From positions 1 to 64,000 of the forward strand of contig BDIU01000293.1 in NCBI GenBank assembly GCA_002118135.1: a DNA stretch of 64,000 nucleotides. Reading direction: 5' to 3'. Position 1 is the first letter of the stretch. Each line of letters begins with the position of its first letter. Source of the DNA: Trebouxia sp. TZW2008. Taxonomy: Eukaryota; Chlorophyta; Trebouxiophyceae; Trebouxiales; Trebouxiaceae. The notes beneath the pieces were generated by a model, which searched no databases, had not been told where the DNA came from, and saw only the letters and a program-made list of their open reading frames with translations. Shown piece by piece: positions 1-12,000 of the stretch. The position numbers and the translations under genes are program-made.

Positions 1-75
1 TGCTGCAGACCAGCATGCAACGTCAGCGGCAGATGAGTGGCCCCAGCAATCAGCAATGGAGAGTGACATGTCTGA
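1..75 (+). repeat. Direct repeat copy A (partner at 1909-1983)
   Basis: The first 75 bases, starting TGCTGCAGACCAGCATGCAA, recur with scattered substitutions at 1909-1983. The two copies are colinear over the whole stretch and share the ACATGTC box near the end. The copies may bound or belong to a degraded element of about 2 kb; no coding frame is convincing in between. The left end may continue beyond the window. Confidence 0.6.
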
Positions 76-1014
76 GTTTCTGTAATGCAGCTGTCATGAA
101 GCCTGTAATGACTGGGAGCACAATGCAACTTTCAGCTCCCAGAATGATGCAGTTTTGCATGACCTATAAGCTTGATGTATGCTTTGACCGCCCCTAGCGT
201 TGCGTAGCGACCCGTAATCACCATGAAAATGGTTTAGTACAATCTGGCAAATGCCTTGCCGAAAGTTCTGCATTTTTGCCTGCAAAACTCTGCAAGGGGA
301 TGATTTTGCCTGCGTTGCACTGTACTCATGTATTTGATGGTGTGTGTGCATGGCCTTATCCACTTTGCTGCACGACATGTCTCCACATTCAGCAAACGGC
401 GTCCTATGCCTAGTCACGATACTGAGCAAGCTGTCTTTTCTAGACCTAATTATCGCTAGGATTGGCAATTTGCACTGCCATGTCAGTCAAAGCTCCCGTC
501 TTTGTGCATCTATGCATGCAACTGAAGCTAGCAACAACTTCCTCAGACTTTTGCAGGCAACTGTGACACTGCATGACATGTCATGTCTCAGCTGTAGCAT
601 TGAGCCGTGTGTGACAACTACAATTTCAAGCTAAGCTAGACCAGCTTGTTCAAACCTAATCCCACTGGTTGCAGATAAGCAATTGCAGGACGCCAGGCCT
701 GCACTCAAAAGCGGTCTCAGGTCCTAGTTGAGGAGCAGTTATTTCTGTAGGCGATGCTGCATTAAGTGTGCGTTTTGCAACAGTGGACTATAGCAGCACT
801 AGCGCTGAGTGTTGCTGTCATAATGCATTTGCCACCTTCACAACTACACAACTATCATGCATCAAAAGCATGATGGCGCCCAACATGTCCTTGCATGCAT
901 CTTGACTGTATGCGGGATAGGTGCCAAGGCAACAGCTGGTACCAAGCACATCACCAGATGCGCATTACAATTATGCATCACAAGAAGTGGAAGAAAGTTG
1001 CGATTGCATTTAGT
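76..1014. other. No gene recognised; repeat-rich spacer
   Basis: Only short overlapping reading frames on both strands occur here, without splice-joined continuity, a recognisable domain or a signal peptide. The stretch is rich in TGCATG and ACATGTC-type words, as is the rest of the 5' region. I see no tRNA cloverleaf or rRNA. Confidence 0.5.
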
Positions 1015-1250
1015 GTGCCTTCTGAGCTGCCGGAGATGTTGATTCTGTACCTCAAGAGTCCTCACGAAGCATTGTTGCAGTCTGAGTTGATGGCTGAGGA
1101 GACATGTGACACAGTGTTCATGGGTAAGCAATGTGGATCCTTCATGAAGACAGTGTCACAAGTCTCCTCAGCCATCAGCTCAGACTGCAGCAACATTTTG
1201 CGAGGGCCCTCAAGGTACAGGATCAGCATCTCAGCCAGCTCAGAAGGCAC
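1015..1250. repeat. Long imperfect inverted repeat (hairpin), candidate small-RNA precursor or foldback element
   Basis: The left arm (1015-1122, beginning GTGCCTTCTGAGCTG) is complementary to the right arm (1143-1250, ending CAGCTCAGAAGGCAC) over about 108 bases with scattered mismatches and a loop of about 20 bases. Because of this symmetry both strands encode nearly the same short peptide. Looser complementarity continues a little outside. No terminal repeat or target duplication typical of a DNA transposon was seen. Long near-perfect hairpins of this kind are known miRNA/siRNA precursors in Chlamydomonas; expression here is inference. Confidence 0.7.
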
Positions 1251-1908
1251 GTCTAGCGCAACGATTGATGAATGCACCAATGTATGTACTGAACATACTG
1301 TCTTCACCAGCAAGACCTGGCATGCGACTGAGGCGGTTCAGCCGTGGCTACTTCCGGATGCTGCCAAATCTTTGTGTCAGAGCACTGCATGGACATAATT
1401 GCAATAGGTCCTTTGGACAAAGGAGCTGTCAATGTCATGGGTCACAGCATGAGAGAATGGCTCAAATTTAATGATGTCAAATCTTATGCCAAGCTCACCA
1501 GCATGTTGTGGACGCTTTGGTGCAGTGCAATATTCATGTGTAGCACTAATGTGCGGCATCTGAGCAGAAAAAATGCCATCACTGCAGTAGTGCTGTGTTG
1601 ATCACTGCTACTGCAATTACAGCTGCCACAGCCAGTGATGCAGCAGCAGATGGTGCAGTCATGATGATCATGCAAGTTGCGGTCGTGCTGAATAAATGCT
1701 ACACTTGCAGGATATGCTACAATCACAGCCAACATAACATGCACGAATGATGAGGGCTTAGATGCTGACCTGAACATTGTCGCAAAGCGGTGCTGCTATA
1801 TATGTATGTCATCTGCTCTGACTTTGATCCTGAAAGTGACATGCAATCAGCACTTGCACTCAGCATATGTATGCATGCAACACCTCAAACAGGTGAGCTT
1901 TCAGTTGC
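1251..1908. other. No gene recognised
   Basis: Short frames only. The segment 1600-1720 is rich in GCAGCAG and ATGATCATG words. There is no domain, no splice-joined frame and no RNA gene that I can support. Confidence 0.45.
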
Positions 1909-1983
1909 TGCAGACCAGCATGCAACAGAAGCAGCAGTTGAGTTGCCTCAGCAAGCAAAAATGGAGAACGACATGTCCCAAAG
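1909..1983 (+). repeat. Direct repeat copy B (partner at 1-75)
   Basis: Second copy of the sequence that opens the window, in the same orientation and diverged by substitutions. See the 1-75 entry. Confidence 0.6.
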
Positions 1984-2644
1984 TCCAAGCATGAGAGAGC
2001 ACAGTTCTGTTGTACATATATAGAGACAATATAAGTGTATCTGTCACAAGTCAGCTTTGTCCCAGTTGCATCTTCACTGAAACCTGGTTGACGATGCATC
2101 ATGACCTCGATCAGCGTGTTGCACCCGTCGGGTCTGCCCAACATGCAGAACGACACGAGGCTGTACACTATCCCTTGCAGTGCCTGACCGCGGGCATTCA
2201 CGAGAACGACTTTCACGCATCCTCGACTTGCGCAGACACAATGCCGCAGCGCCGTGACCAAATGCAACTACCAAGTCACGTGCGCACAACGGATACAGCG
2301 GCAGCTCGAGAGAGAGAAGATTGTAGGTGCATTTGCATGCATGCGCAGTCAGATGAATCAGCTGCGCATTATGCTCTTCTTCTTTTTGCTTGCAACACCA
2401 CTATGATCCTTGCGCTTACAGGCGTCGCCGGACTCGACACCGCTTGCCGCACCTTGACGCTACGTCACGCTTGTACTTCTCGATCAAAGGTCTGTCAGCA
2501 GTGCAGCGCAAGCCTTGAACCCGCTGCATCAGGTCGAGCTCTGCATGTGCGCTGAGCACGATGTCGGCCTTTAGTTCCAGGTGTGAGCTTGCGTAGCGAG
2601 ATCGTTTTTGAGAGCAGCAGCGTGAATACCTAGCTTTTGAGGAC
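1984..2644. other. Spacer and presumed upstream region of the bZIP-like gene
   Basis: No gene recognised. The last few hundred bases are richer in CG dinucleotides (for example near 2150-2300 and 2420-2520) than the sequence before them, as often seen at algal promoters. No TATA box can be named with confidence. Confidence 0.4.
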
Positions 2645-5159
2645 ATGCCGGTGAACCAAGTTTTCTGCGACCGCTCGGGCCAACAGTTTAACGAGTTTGT
2701 CCCGGTTGACTTCGTCCTGGGACCGTATGTGAGAGATTTGCAAGCAAACGCAGAAGCTCATTGCGATCATTCGTACAACAAAGGTGAGAGGATGCGCACT
2801 GCGCCGTGCACTCCAAATTGAATTTACGCTGAAGCTTGCAAAACTCGCACAGGCCTGGCAGCAAACGGGGACAAGACTCTAGCCGAGGAGAGGACCGGCT
2901 CAGGCAACTCTGTGACAGAAGCATTTGGCTCAGCTGCAGGTAAATTGTCGCGTTTGAACACGCCAACTTTCTTGTTTGGCCGAGTCGAGCGTCTTAGCCA
3001 AGTTTCCGGCTGGCTCAGGTCCTGCCAAACTTCCAAGATGGAAGACAAGGACAGCTGAGCAATATGTGGCGCACAGACGCAATCAGCACAAGTACAGGTC
3101 AAAGACTTGCTTAGCTGACTTCACGCTGCAGACTAGGCCTCGAGTTAGCTGATTTTCTGTGATGACGTACTAACTGGGACCAACTGAACTGCAGGGAGCG
3201 AGAAAAGCAGCGCTTGCATGAGCTTTCCAGTACTTTACAAGACTTGTCATTACGCATGCAAGAGCAGGCTATACATGATGCTGAAAGGGAGATGCTAGAA
3301 AAGGAATCTGAACAGCTGCAGCAGTTGGCCCAGCAGCTTGATGAAGAGCTGGCTGCTGTACAAAAGCGAACAGCTTCTTCATCAAATGCTTCAAGCAGCA
3401 CCAACAACTCACCAACCCCTTCTTTACCTACTCAGTCTTCTGGAGAAACAAGTCAAGCCAGCTTGTTGTCAAGCACAACACCCTGCCATCTCAACAGTGC
3501 AGTGCAGCAACATCGCACAATGTATGAAGCGTATGAGTACTTGGTACGTGGTCTGAAGCTCAGTCTCTTGCACATGCTGTTCTTGAAGCAAGCTACGCAT
3601 TACAGATACCAGAAGGCGTGCCAAGGGTCACACATAAAAGTAGCATGATTCTGCGTTTTGCATGCCCAATGCCAAGTTGCTGCCATCTCTGGTACAAGCA
3701 TACAGCGACAAACACACTGCATTCAGGTGAATGAGATCAAGAGCTTTCTGCAAGGGCTAGGGCATTGGCCAATAGTCATCACGGGGCATGTGCCAGACAT
3801 ACTGCCTGGGGAGGCCAACATCCTCCACAAGCTGATCAAGGATTTGATGACTGTCTGCATGGAGATGTGCAGATTGTCCAATTCCATACGTCAAGATGTC
3901 AGATCATATATTACAGCAACAGCTGAAGAGTGAGTGCATGTTGACTGGATTGAACTGCATCTGCCTGTACAGCAATCGCTGCAGCTCTGACTGGCTGAAA
4001 CTTTGTTGCATGTCATATATGCTGCTGAGTTTGCATGTGGTCACATGCAGCTTACCCTGGAGTCGTCTGCTGTCAGCTCGCTACTAGCTTTGCAGCCTTG
4101 ATTTAGATTGATGTGAGCAGCTTTGTGAGCATGCTTGCATGTGAGCGTGCTTACATGCAGGCTGGACAGGCCAGAGCTATGCTCTCGACCCAACACCTTC
4201 AGCTCCATTGTCGACAAGCTGCAATTGTCCCTGGAACAAAGGGAGGAGATGCTGCAAACACGCAAGAGTTGGCGAGACTACCTAGTCAGGTAAATTGCTG
4301 CTCCTGAACTAGGCCCTTGAGACGTTTTCAACATCTAGATATGCGTGTGTATGCCAGCTCTGCATGCCAGACCACAGCATTCCTCTGTGCATTGCATGCC
4401 TCTCATGTCATGACCAGATGTTTGCTTCAGGCCAACACTTAGCATAATGAGCATTGCCAGAATGCATTTGCAGAGCATGCAATTCTGCTTGAACAAGTTT
4501 GGGCCTCATGCCATTTTGCAGAGGATGTATCTGTGCTGTAGTGTGTACAACGAGCGGCAGCTCTTGAATCAGAAAATTCTGGCAGCTATGACCAACAACG
4601 CAGTGCACATGGAACCCACAGACACCCTCTGGCAAAAGCAGGATTACATAACACCTCACTCTCGTGCAAACATTGTGCACCCTGAAAGGCATCAGCAGCC
4701 AGCCACGCAGCCTATGGCGCGCTCAGCACAGATAAAGGTTGAGGATTCAGAAACAGACATGATAGGACCTACAGAAGACCTGTCAGTCTTGATTCACAAG
4801 CTAGAGCAAAATCTGCAGCGGGAGCTGGTCCACATCAGCGAGCAAGACTTTGTCACAGTGATGAAACTGCTGAAACCTGTGCAGGTAGGCATTGAAGGTG
4901 CTTGTTGCCTGTGTTTGTGTTTTTTGTCCACACGTCAAGCACACGCGCTGCATAGCTTCCAAAGTGATGATGACCTGATTGCATTTGACCCTGATCTGTG
5001 CATCAATGTCTTCAAGCCAGACTGCTCAAGATAGCACTACATGATCCGTGTGAGGCTTCTGTGCAGGCAGGATGGTTCATCATTCTTGCATATCCAGACC
5101 ATTGCGATTGCCTAGCCTTGCTGAACGCCATCCAGAGACAAGAGGACAGCAAAAGGTAA
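2645..5159 (+). CDS. bZIP-like / coiled-coil protein, 8 exons, 470 aa
   Basis: Phase-consistent model: 2645-2783, 2853-2939, 3019-3097, 3195-3543, 3727-3929, 4170-4289, 4542-4884, 5067-5159. It starts MPVNQVFCDRSGQQF and ends DSKR-stop. Around residues 90-125 a basic stretch (AHRRNQHKYREREKQRL) runs into leucine heptads and a Glu/Gln-rich coiled coil. This resembles the N-Q-x-x-Y/F-R-x-R pattern of algal bZIP proteins, although the classical N-x7-R spacing is not met. A Ser/Asn/Thr-rich linker follows, then a helical region (WPIVITGHVPDILPG) and a C-terminal half without a family I recognise. A bZIP-like transcription factor is the best guess; a structural coiled-coil protein is the alternative. 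The gene model is better supported than the function. The next gene is convergent. Confidence 0.7.
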
Positions 5160-6065
5160 TCTGCTGATGCAGCAGCAGTCGCTACTGAACATACTCTGGG
5201 CATCCCTGCCAGTCCATCTCTGCAAATCCAATTTGATGCCATTTGATTGTTGTGATCAGCATGTGTGCAGCAGTGCAACAATATTTCAACTGCAGTGTGA
5301 CAGTCTGTTGGTGTTCCTGTTATTTTGGTGCCAGCTTGTTGAACAGTGCCCATCTTGATTATAAACAGTGGTTGACTTCTGACAAAGCATTTTGCTGCAC
5401 TGAATGACAACAGTTCGTGGGTTGGTATTTGGAGTGGGGCAGTCTCTGAGAGTTTGGGCTAGTACACAGGTGATCAGGGCATCATGCAAAATTTCCTGTT
5501 GTGAACAAAGTTATAAAGAGAGGCTCCCGTTATGACGCCTAACGGCGTAGACTTTTCTGTTTCTCAACAAAGCATAGCAAGGCAGTGCAAAGACTTTTGA
5601 CTCGACAATGTAATCTCATGTTCACAAGTTCAATAGCAACTGGCTGCCCTCTCATTGACACGACCTGCAAAAGCGCGTATCATAGTAAGCATGTTGCTAT
5701 TCGCAAACACGCATGCCTCATCAATGCCTCAATATAACCATCTTGCTCAACGCTGGTAGAGTCCGACAGCAAATCCGCGATCAATGCATGCTATGCAAGT
5801 AAGAAAAAGCAGGGTGTTGCTGTCTGTGATGCACATAATAACAATTAGTGTAACAGCTGTGCGTGCACAGCCTCGAAGCTATGTGAATGGCAACACAATA
5901 GATCGGTGTAACAAGCCTAGTCTGTGAGTTTGGGCATATGGGCTGCTCACAAACAGAATACTCGAACAGGCGACATGACAACACCTCAGTGCAAGGTGTT
6001 GCTCCTGTCAGCACAAGGGAAAGTTGGGCAGCAGTCGTCAGCCTTTGCAGTCCTTGACACAGCTT
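5160..6065. other. Spacer between convergent genes
   Basis: The 3' flanks of the bZIP-like gene (+) and the ciliary gene (-) meet here. No third gene is supported; the reading frames are short and unconnected. Confidence 0.5.
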
Positions 6066-9000
6066 TCATAAGCTGTAAATGATGTCTGGTTGAACTAGTC
6101 TATGGTGTCCAAAAGACGCTTTGCTTCGTTCCAGCAGCCTAGCGATCTCCTGCTTGAGAAGGTCTATATCAGACTTCTGTTGATGCGAGATTTCTCGCAA
6201 TACATGCACAGCATGTGAATTCCGCATGGCAGCATCCAGACGCCTCTTCTGATCAGCTGCATCAACAAAGCAAAAGTCAACATGGTAGCTGCAGATAAGT
6301 TGTTGTCTCAGCAGCGCAAGAGCAGACACAGCGAAGCGTGAAGCAATATCAGCTTACCAGCTCGCCCCCTGATTGGCCGGTACAGCTTGTTCAGGGCGAC
6401 AATCTCATCATTCAGCTGTATCATGACTGCAGCTTGCTGTGCATTTTCCTGCTGCTGATCTGTCACAGCCTTCTTGAGGCCAAGTTCCGTTTGATAGAGG
6501 CGTGCCAGACCTGCTTGCTGCCTTGCCTGCTGCTTGCGCAGCAAAGCAGCTGTGCTCTCTTTCTTGGCAGCTGCTCTGACTTCTCCTGCCACTGCACCAG
6601 CAGTGTGTCTGGACATAGAATTATCTGAAATTTGCTTGTGCATCACACATTTGAATGGGTTGTCAAGCATTGCCTTGAATGCGATAAACCATGCAAACTC
6701 AGCTTTCAACGAGCAGCATCGTACCTGCATTGCGGTACGGGCTGTCATATGGCAGATGCATGAGGTGCATCTCCTCCAGGTGGGCTTGCTCAGACTGGAT
6801 TTGCATGCGCAAGCGCTGCTGCTCCCACTGTGCCAGCAAGGCGTGCTTCTGAGCTGTCCACACTGCCTTCTGTTGATCCAATCTGGCCTGTCCCTCGCTC
6901 AAGATGATATTGTTGATTTTGACAACCTCTTGTCTGCATGGCATCAACACAAGCTGGCTGGCTGAAGCATGTCAGAGACTTCTTCTCGTTCTTCTTCTTC
7001 TTTTGTTCAAGAATATCTGCTGTGATTTAGAATTGTGAAAACCAACTTCCTAAAACAACCTGTGAACACGGTCCCTCCTTCGGCTTGCTCTGGAAGAACT
7101 GTGAGTCAGTTCGCTAGGGATGCATATACCACGTCACTTAATACAAGGCAGCAGAATGCTTTCAGAATTACCAGAAGAGGCTGAGGTCATGCGCTTGCAA
7201 CACAAAGCTGTATGACGGAGCATGCACATGCCTAATGACAAAAGGCAAGTATTTTTAATTGGGAAAGAAGTGGGCAACAAGGCTGAAGGATGGAAGTGCA
7301 GTGGCAAGAGAGCAAAGCGCAGGATTTGATGAGCAAAGCGCGGACCTGTCCAGGAGCAGCATATCGGACTGGTCAGTCAGGGGGCTGATGTCGGCTCCTT
7401 CCACCTGCCCATTATGCACAGCCAGGCGCACCTGCAGGTCAGCCTGGTAGTGCGCCAGCTCACTGCTCCACTTGGCATCCTCCTGCAGCATCAATACGCA
7501 CGCTACTTTGCAGGACAAGCGGTTTCACAGAACAAGTGACCGCGTTTGATCATTTTGGGAGTACAGGCAGCAATCTAAACTTATGTACGCATACTGGAAA
7601 GCTTGCACACCAGACATGGTTGTTTGCATGCTGCCAGAAGCCCGTTTTACTAGCGTTTGGTGGTGTTGAGCTATAAAGCAGTTGGGATGCAGTGATCTCA
7701 GCAGCTAAAGTTGATTTGCTGTCCTGATGACCAGATGATTGACGATGCTGTGTCATCGTGGTGCCAAAAGGTATCAACAAAACTGACAGGCTCGGAAAGT
7801 ATCAGCGCAAGGCAAGCACTAACAGATGCAGTCACACATGCCTGATCGGTCTCAATGCTGTGAATGCAAAGCGCTTTCCCATCCAGCATGGCACGAGATG
7901 TCACCTCAGCAGGGCATGACGTATTCGCACAGCACAGCAGTGCATAATGATGTGGCCAATGCATAAACACGCCACAGCCCAGCATTAGCATGCATGCACA
8001 GCACAAGCACCAACACAGACCTGTTGAGCTGAAGTCAGCTGAGACAGCAGGTTTGACTCTTCTTCTTGCAGCACTGACAGCTGGTCAGCCAGGAGCTGTG
8101 CAGTGTTGGTCAGCTGGGCTGCATCCTTCTCCAGAGACACCTTGGCATCCCGCAGAGCTACCAAGCGGGCGCAGTGGTCAGACTTGCAGCCCTGCGGCAT
8201 GTCCTCAGGCCCCAGCACAGGCCCTGACAAGGCATCAGGATCTGCAGTACCAATTCAGCACTAGCAGCCAAGCTATTTCAAAGGTTAGAAAAGTGACTGA
8301 AGAAGAGGATGAGTACCTTGCAACGGCTGGCTGTCAATGCAGTCATCATTGCAAGTGCAAAGTTGTTGTACATGGTACCAATCACTGGGTGTGTCGACAG
8401 TCGCAGCCAAGGTGATGTCAGCTGCTGTTGCTTTGCTGGAAGGTGCATTAAGCCTGAGGCAGACGCCTACACATGCATATACAGGTGACATGCACTGTCT
8501 GCAAACACATATAGTGATTTCACTTGAGGCACCAAGTGGACCTGAATATCCTGTGTTCAAACAAATGCATCCCTATTTCTTGGTGAACAGCTGATCAAGA
8601 TATGCATTGACGACCTGATGTTCATTGATAGGACAGCAGCAAGGACACTCTCACCTTCCAGCACAGCTGGCACATCTGAGAAGGCCCTGACCATAAGGTC
8701 TGACTGAAAGGGGTTGGCCTGTGCAGCGTGGGACGGTGAGGCAGGGGCCATGCCCAGCGGCCCCAGCTGATGCAGCTGCTGCAGGGCACTCTCTGTCTGT
8801 TGCTGGGTTGCAGACTTTGAGCTGTTGCCCCTGCACACATGCCACCAATGACAAGCTATGACAGCAAAGCAATTTGAACTGAAGTTGGCTTGGCTCAATG
8901 GACTCAAGCCAACTTGACTCAACTTGACCTGAACACATCAAGTCACTCGAGCTATACCAAAGTGTTGGTGCTGGCTGACCACGCAAAAGAGTCTCTGGAA

Positions 9001-12000
9001 GTGATTGCTGTCGTCTTTCAAGACTCAGCAAAACAAATGGCAGCAAGGGCAATGCTGAGCAAAGCAGCCTGCTACATTGAGCATGCTGCATGCCAATCAC
9101 GTGCTCTGCATCAGCAACACATGAATGCTGTATCCTGTGTGACAAGCAAGCTTGATCAGTATGCTTGATGTCAGTCAGCTGCCTCTTTGTGATGACAGGT
9201 GGTATTGCAAAGAAAGCATTTGCTGGTCACCTGCTTGCAGCTTGGTTTGCCTTTGTCCTGGGTGACAGCATATTTGCCACACCTGATGCTGAGCGCGACA
9301 ATGATTGCGATGCAGACCTGCTGACCCTCCCAGCAGCAGCTGGCACTGGCTGCTGGTATGACACAGTGCGGGGTGAAGCCACAATGGAGGTCTGGTGCAC
9401 AGGATTGACCTGCCGCCCAGAAGTAATCTGCTGATTGTCTGTCTGTGTTGCTGCTTGGCGCTCATGCAGAATGCGCTGAACAAAAGGGACCCTGCAGACC
9501 AGCATATCTGGGTTGTTGATATGGCAAAAACTCAATTCAACGAGCATAGCTAGTTCTCTGCACAGGCGGACCCCATGTGACTGATTTCTAAATCTGCTTC
9601 CAGCGACAAGACCAAGTTGTTGTGTGATGCAGCAGGAAGCCAGGAACCTGACTATGCATGCTCATGTCACAGACAGACTTCACATTGAGTCACTGCCTTT
9701 GCAAGTCATTTGAGCAGCGAGGGACAGCTTGTCGGCGCAAAGCATAAGTCAGCTTTACCCTAGCATTGGAGACTGTATTTGAGTGTCCTGAGGCTGATGG
9801 GCACTGGTCAGAAGCTGATCCATTTCGGCCATTCTGAAGTCAGCCTGATAGGTGAAACCCCTGGAGCGATCTTGGTACAGCAGCAGCAGGTCTGGGTAGC
9901 ATGGCAAGGGGCTAAGCTCACGCTTGAAGGCCTTGTCAACTGCCCTGCTTTGAGGCTGCACCTCATCTAAATGCCCTTGGGCCCTGCAACATTAAATCAG
10001 CTCCGCCTAATGCAGTGGCTCAATCACTTCCTTTCTGAATGCAGCTGTTATGGCAATCAAAGTTTGACCTTCAATTACAGGCAAGCTGGCGAGCCATAGT
10101 CAGTGCCGCTTTTCATGCAGGCAGTCAAACTGTCTCATTGCAAAAGCCACTGCAAGCACCCTGGAGAAGACTCCAACAGGCAGCGAAGCGGACCAGTCAC
10201 TGTGACTAAGTGATGACTAAACATTCTTCTTACAGATGCTTTCACCGAGGCAGTGTGGACAGCTTTGTGCAAAAAATGCTTCTCTGGAGGCACACATGGG
10301 TACCCTAGTTGAGGGACTTGCTTGAAACAGCTTGACACTTACTTGGCAAGTGCTTGCGAGACATCATTCACCAAGCGCTGCTTGATGTGCAGCTCTTGCT
10401 GCACCCTTGTGATCTGCTTTGCAACTCTCTCGGCCTCGACTTTCAGATACTGCTGCTGTTCATAGAAAGCTGCCAAAGACACGTGCTGCAGCTCAAGTGT
10501 GACCAGCTCTGATTCTGCTGCAAAACGCTGCTTCTTCAGCTGTAGCAGCTGCTGGTCAAAGGCAAAGCAGGCTTCACCAATCTGGCTGCGGAGTGACTTG
10601 AGCTCAGTTTCCAGGGCAGCCTTATGGCGCTGCTGCTGCTGATGCCAATCCTGCAAAGTATATACATTCATTAGTATATGCTTAACTACCTGATCAGCAG
10701 GAGCTTGCTGCTACTGGACCCATCAGGCTATGCTTAGCTGTCAACACTCAATTTCATACCAGAGATTTGAGATTTGATCTTTCCATTTGGTTGCTTTTTG
10801 AAACCTTGATGATGTTGCTGCAACAACAAGTCATGCATTGCCCACAAATGTATGGTATTCACAGCCCTGTCACAAACAGGCAAAAGTTTGCCTCTCAATC
10901 CAGTCAGGCCCTGCACCTCCACCTTACATGTGGATCCAAATGCATGAGGGCTCATGGCATCATCAAACATAAAGGGCACTAGGACACACACAGAGTCTGG
11001 AACATACCTGTACTTGCTTGTCATGGTCCTTCAGGGCAGTGCGCTGTTGAGGTGTCAACTCACTATCTGGCAAGTCCATCCAGGGTTGTCTGGCCAGTTC
11101 CAATGGAATTGCTGGGGCCTGCGATACAGCATGGCCCTGAGCCCCTCCTTGGTCCCCCAGCATCTGCCTGACCCCTCTCAAAGCCACTGCATGCTGGAGG
11201 TCAGCTGACATGTTGGCTGCAGCCTGCTGCTCTGCTTGTCTCTGCTGCTGCTGCTCTGGGCTGACCCACTTGTCCAGCTGCACCTCATCATCTTCGACTG
11301 TCAGGACGGCGTCTGGGGCTGGGTCATCCTGTACCACAGAGGCAGGGATCCGGGAAACTGTGCAAGACAGGAAGCAAAGCTGAGAGTACATACTTTCTGC
11401 AGGATCGCGTTCTCTTTGTCTATTTTCCAGTGAGCTAAGTTGCATAATGACTGTAGCTTGTGCGCAAAACACTCAATGTGCAGAAACATTAAATCAATGT
11501 GCAACAAGCTGCACACAACAGACTGTAACAATGAGGACAGATGTACCATGCACAATGTGTTTGCCATGAAATTCTGATTGCTGTGCTGCAACAGCAAGAA
11601 CCTCAGCATAAGGCACAATTTTACAAAACAGAATCGGCAAAACAGCGATGTCCCTTTCAGTCAGTCATGGTGAGTACAGCATCAAGCTCACCAGTGCAGC
11701 AGCTGTTGCAGTTGCCTGAGGCTCAGTGCCCAGCTCTTGTTCTATGCCACCTATCCTGACCAACTTCTCTTCTGTGGCAGCTATCAGCTCCCGCTTGGCT
11801 GCTTGCACCACTTCAAATTGCTGATTGTAAGCCTGGCGGGTGAGCATGGCCTCATGCTGTAGCAGGACTGCCTGGCTGAGCTGACGAGATGGGGTCTGTA
11901 ATTCCATGCTTCCATACAAGAGCTTGCTCAGCCCTCTGCAATGTCCCACAACATTTCAGAAACTGCATGATCTTGCGGTGACTGCCAATGAACATTTTAT

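Noticed and set aside
895..1398. 167-codon open frame over the hairpin
   Set aside because: The same peptide appears on both strands because the DNA is an inverted repeat, so it is not evidence for a protein.
8285..8420. Possible extra ciliary-gene exon (DDCIDSQPLQ on the minus strand)
   Set aside because: The flanking exons 8655-8830 and 8021-8241 join in phase without it (PAVLEDPDALSG); including it is unnecessary.
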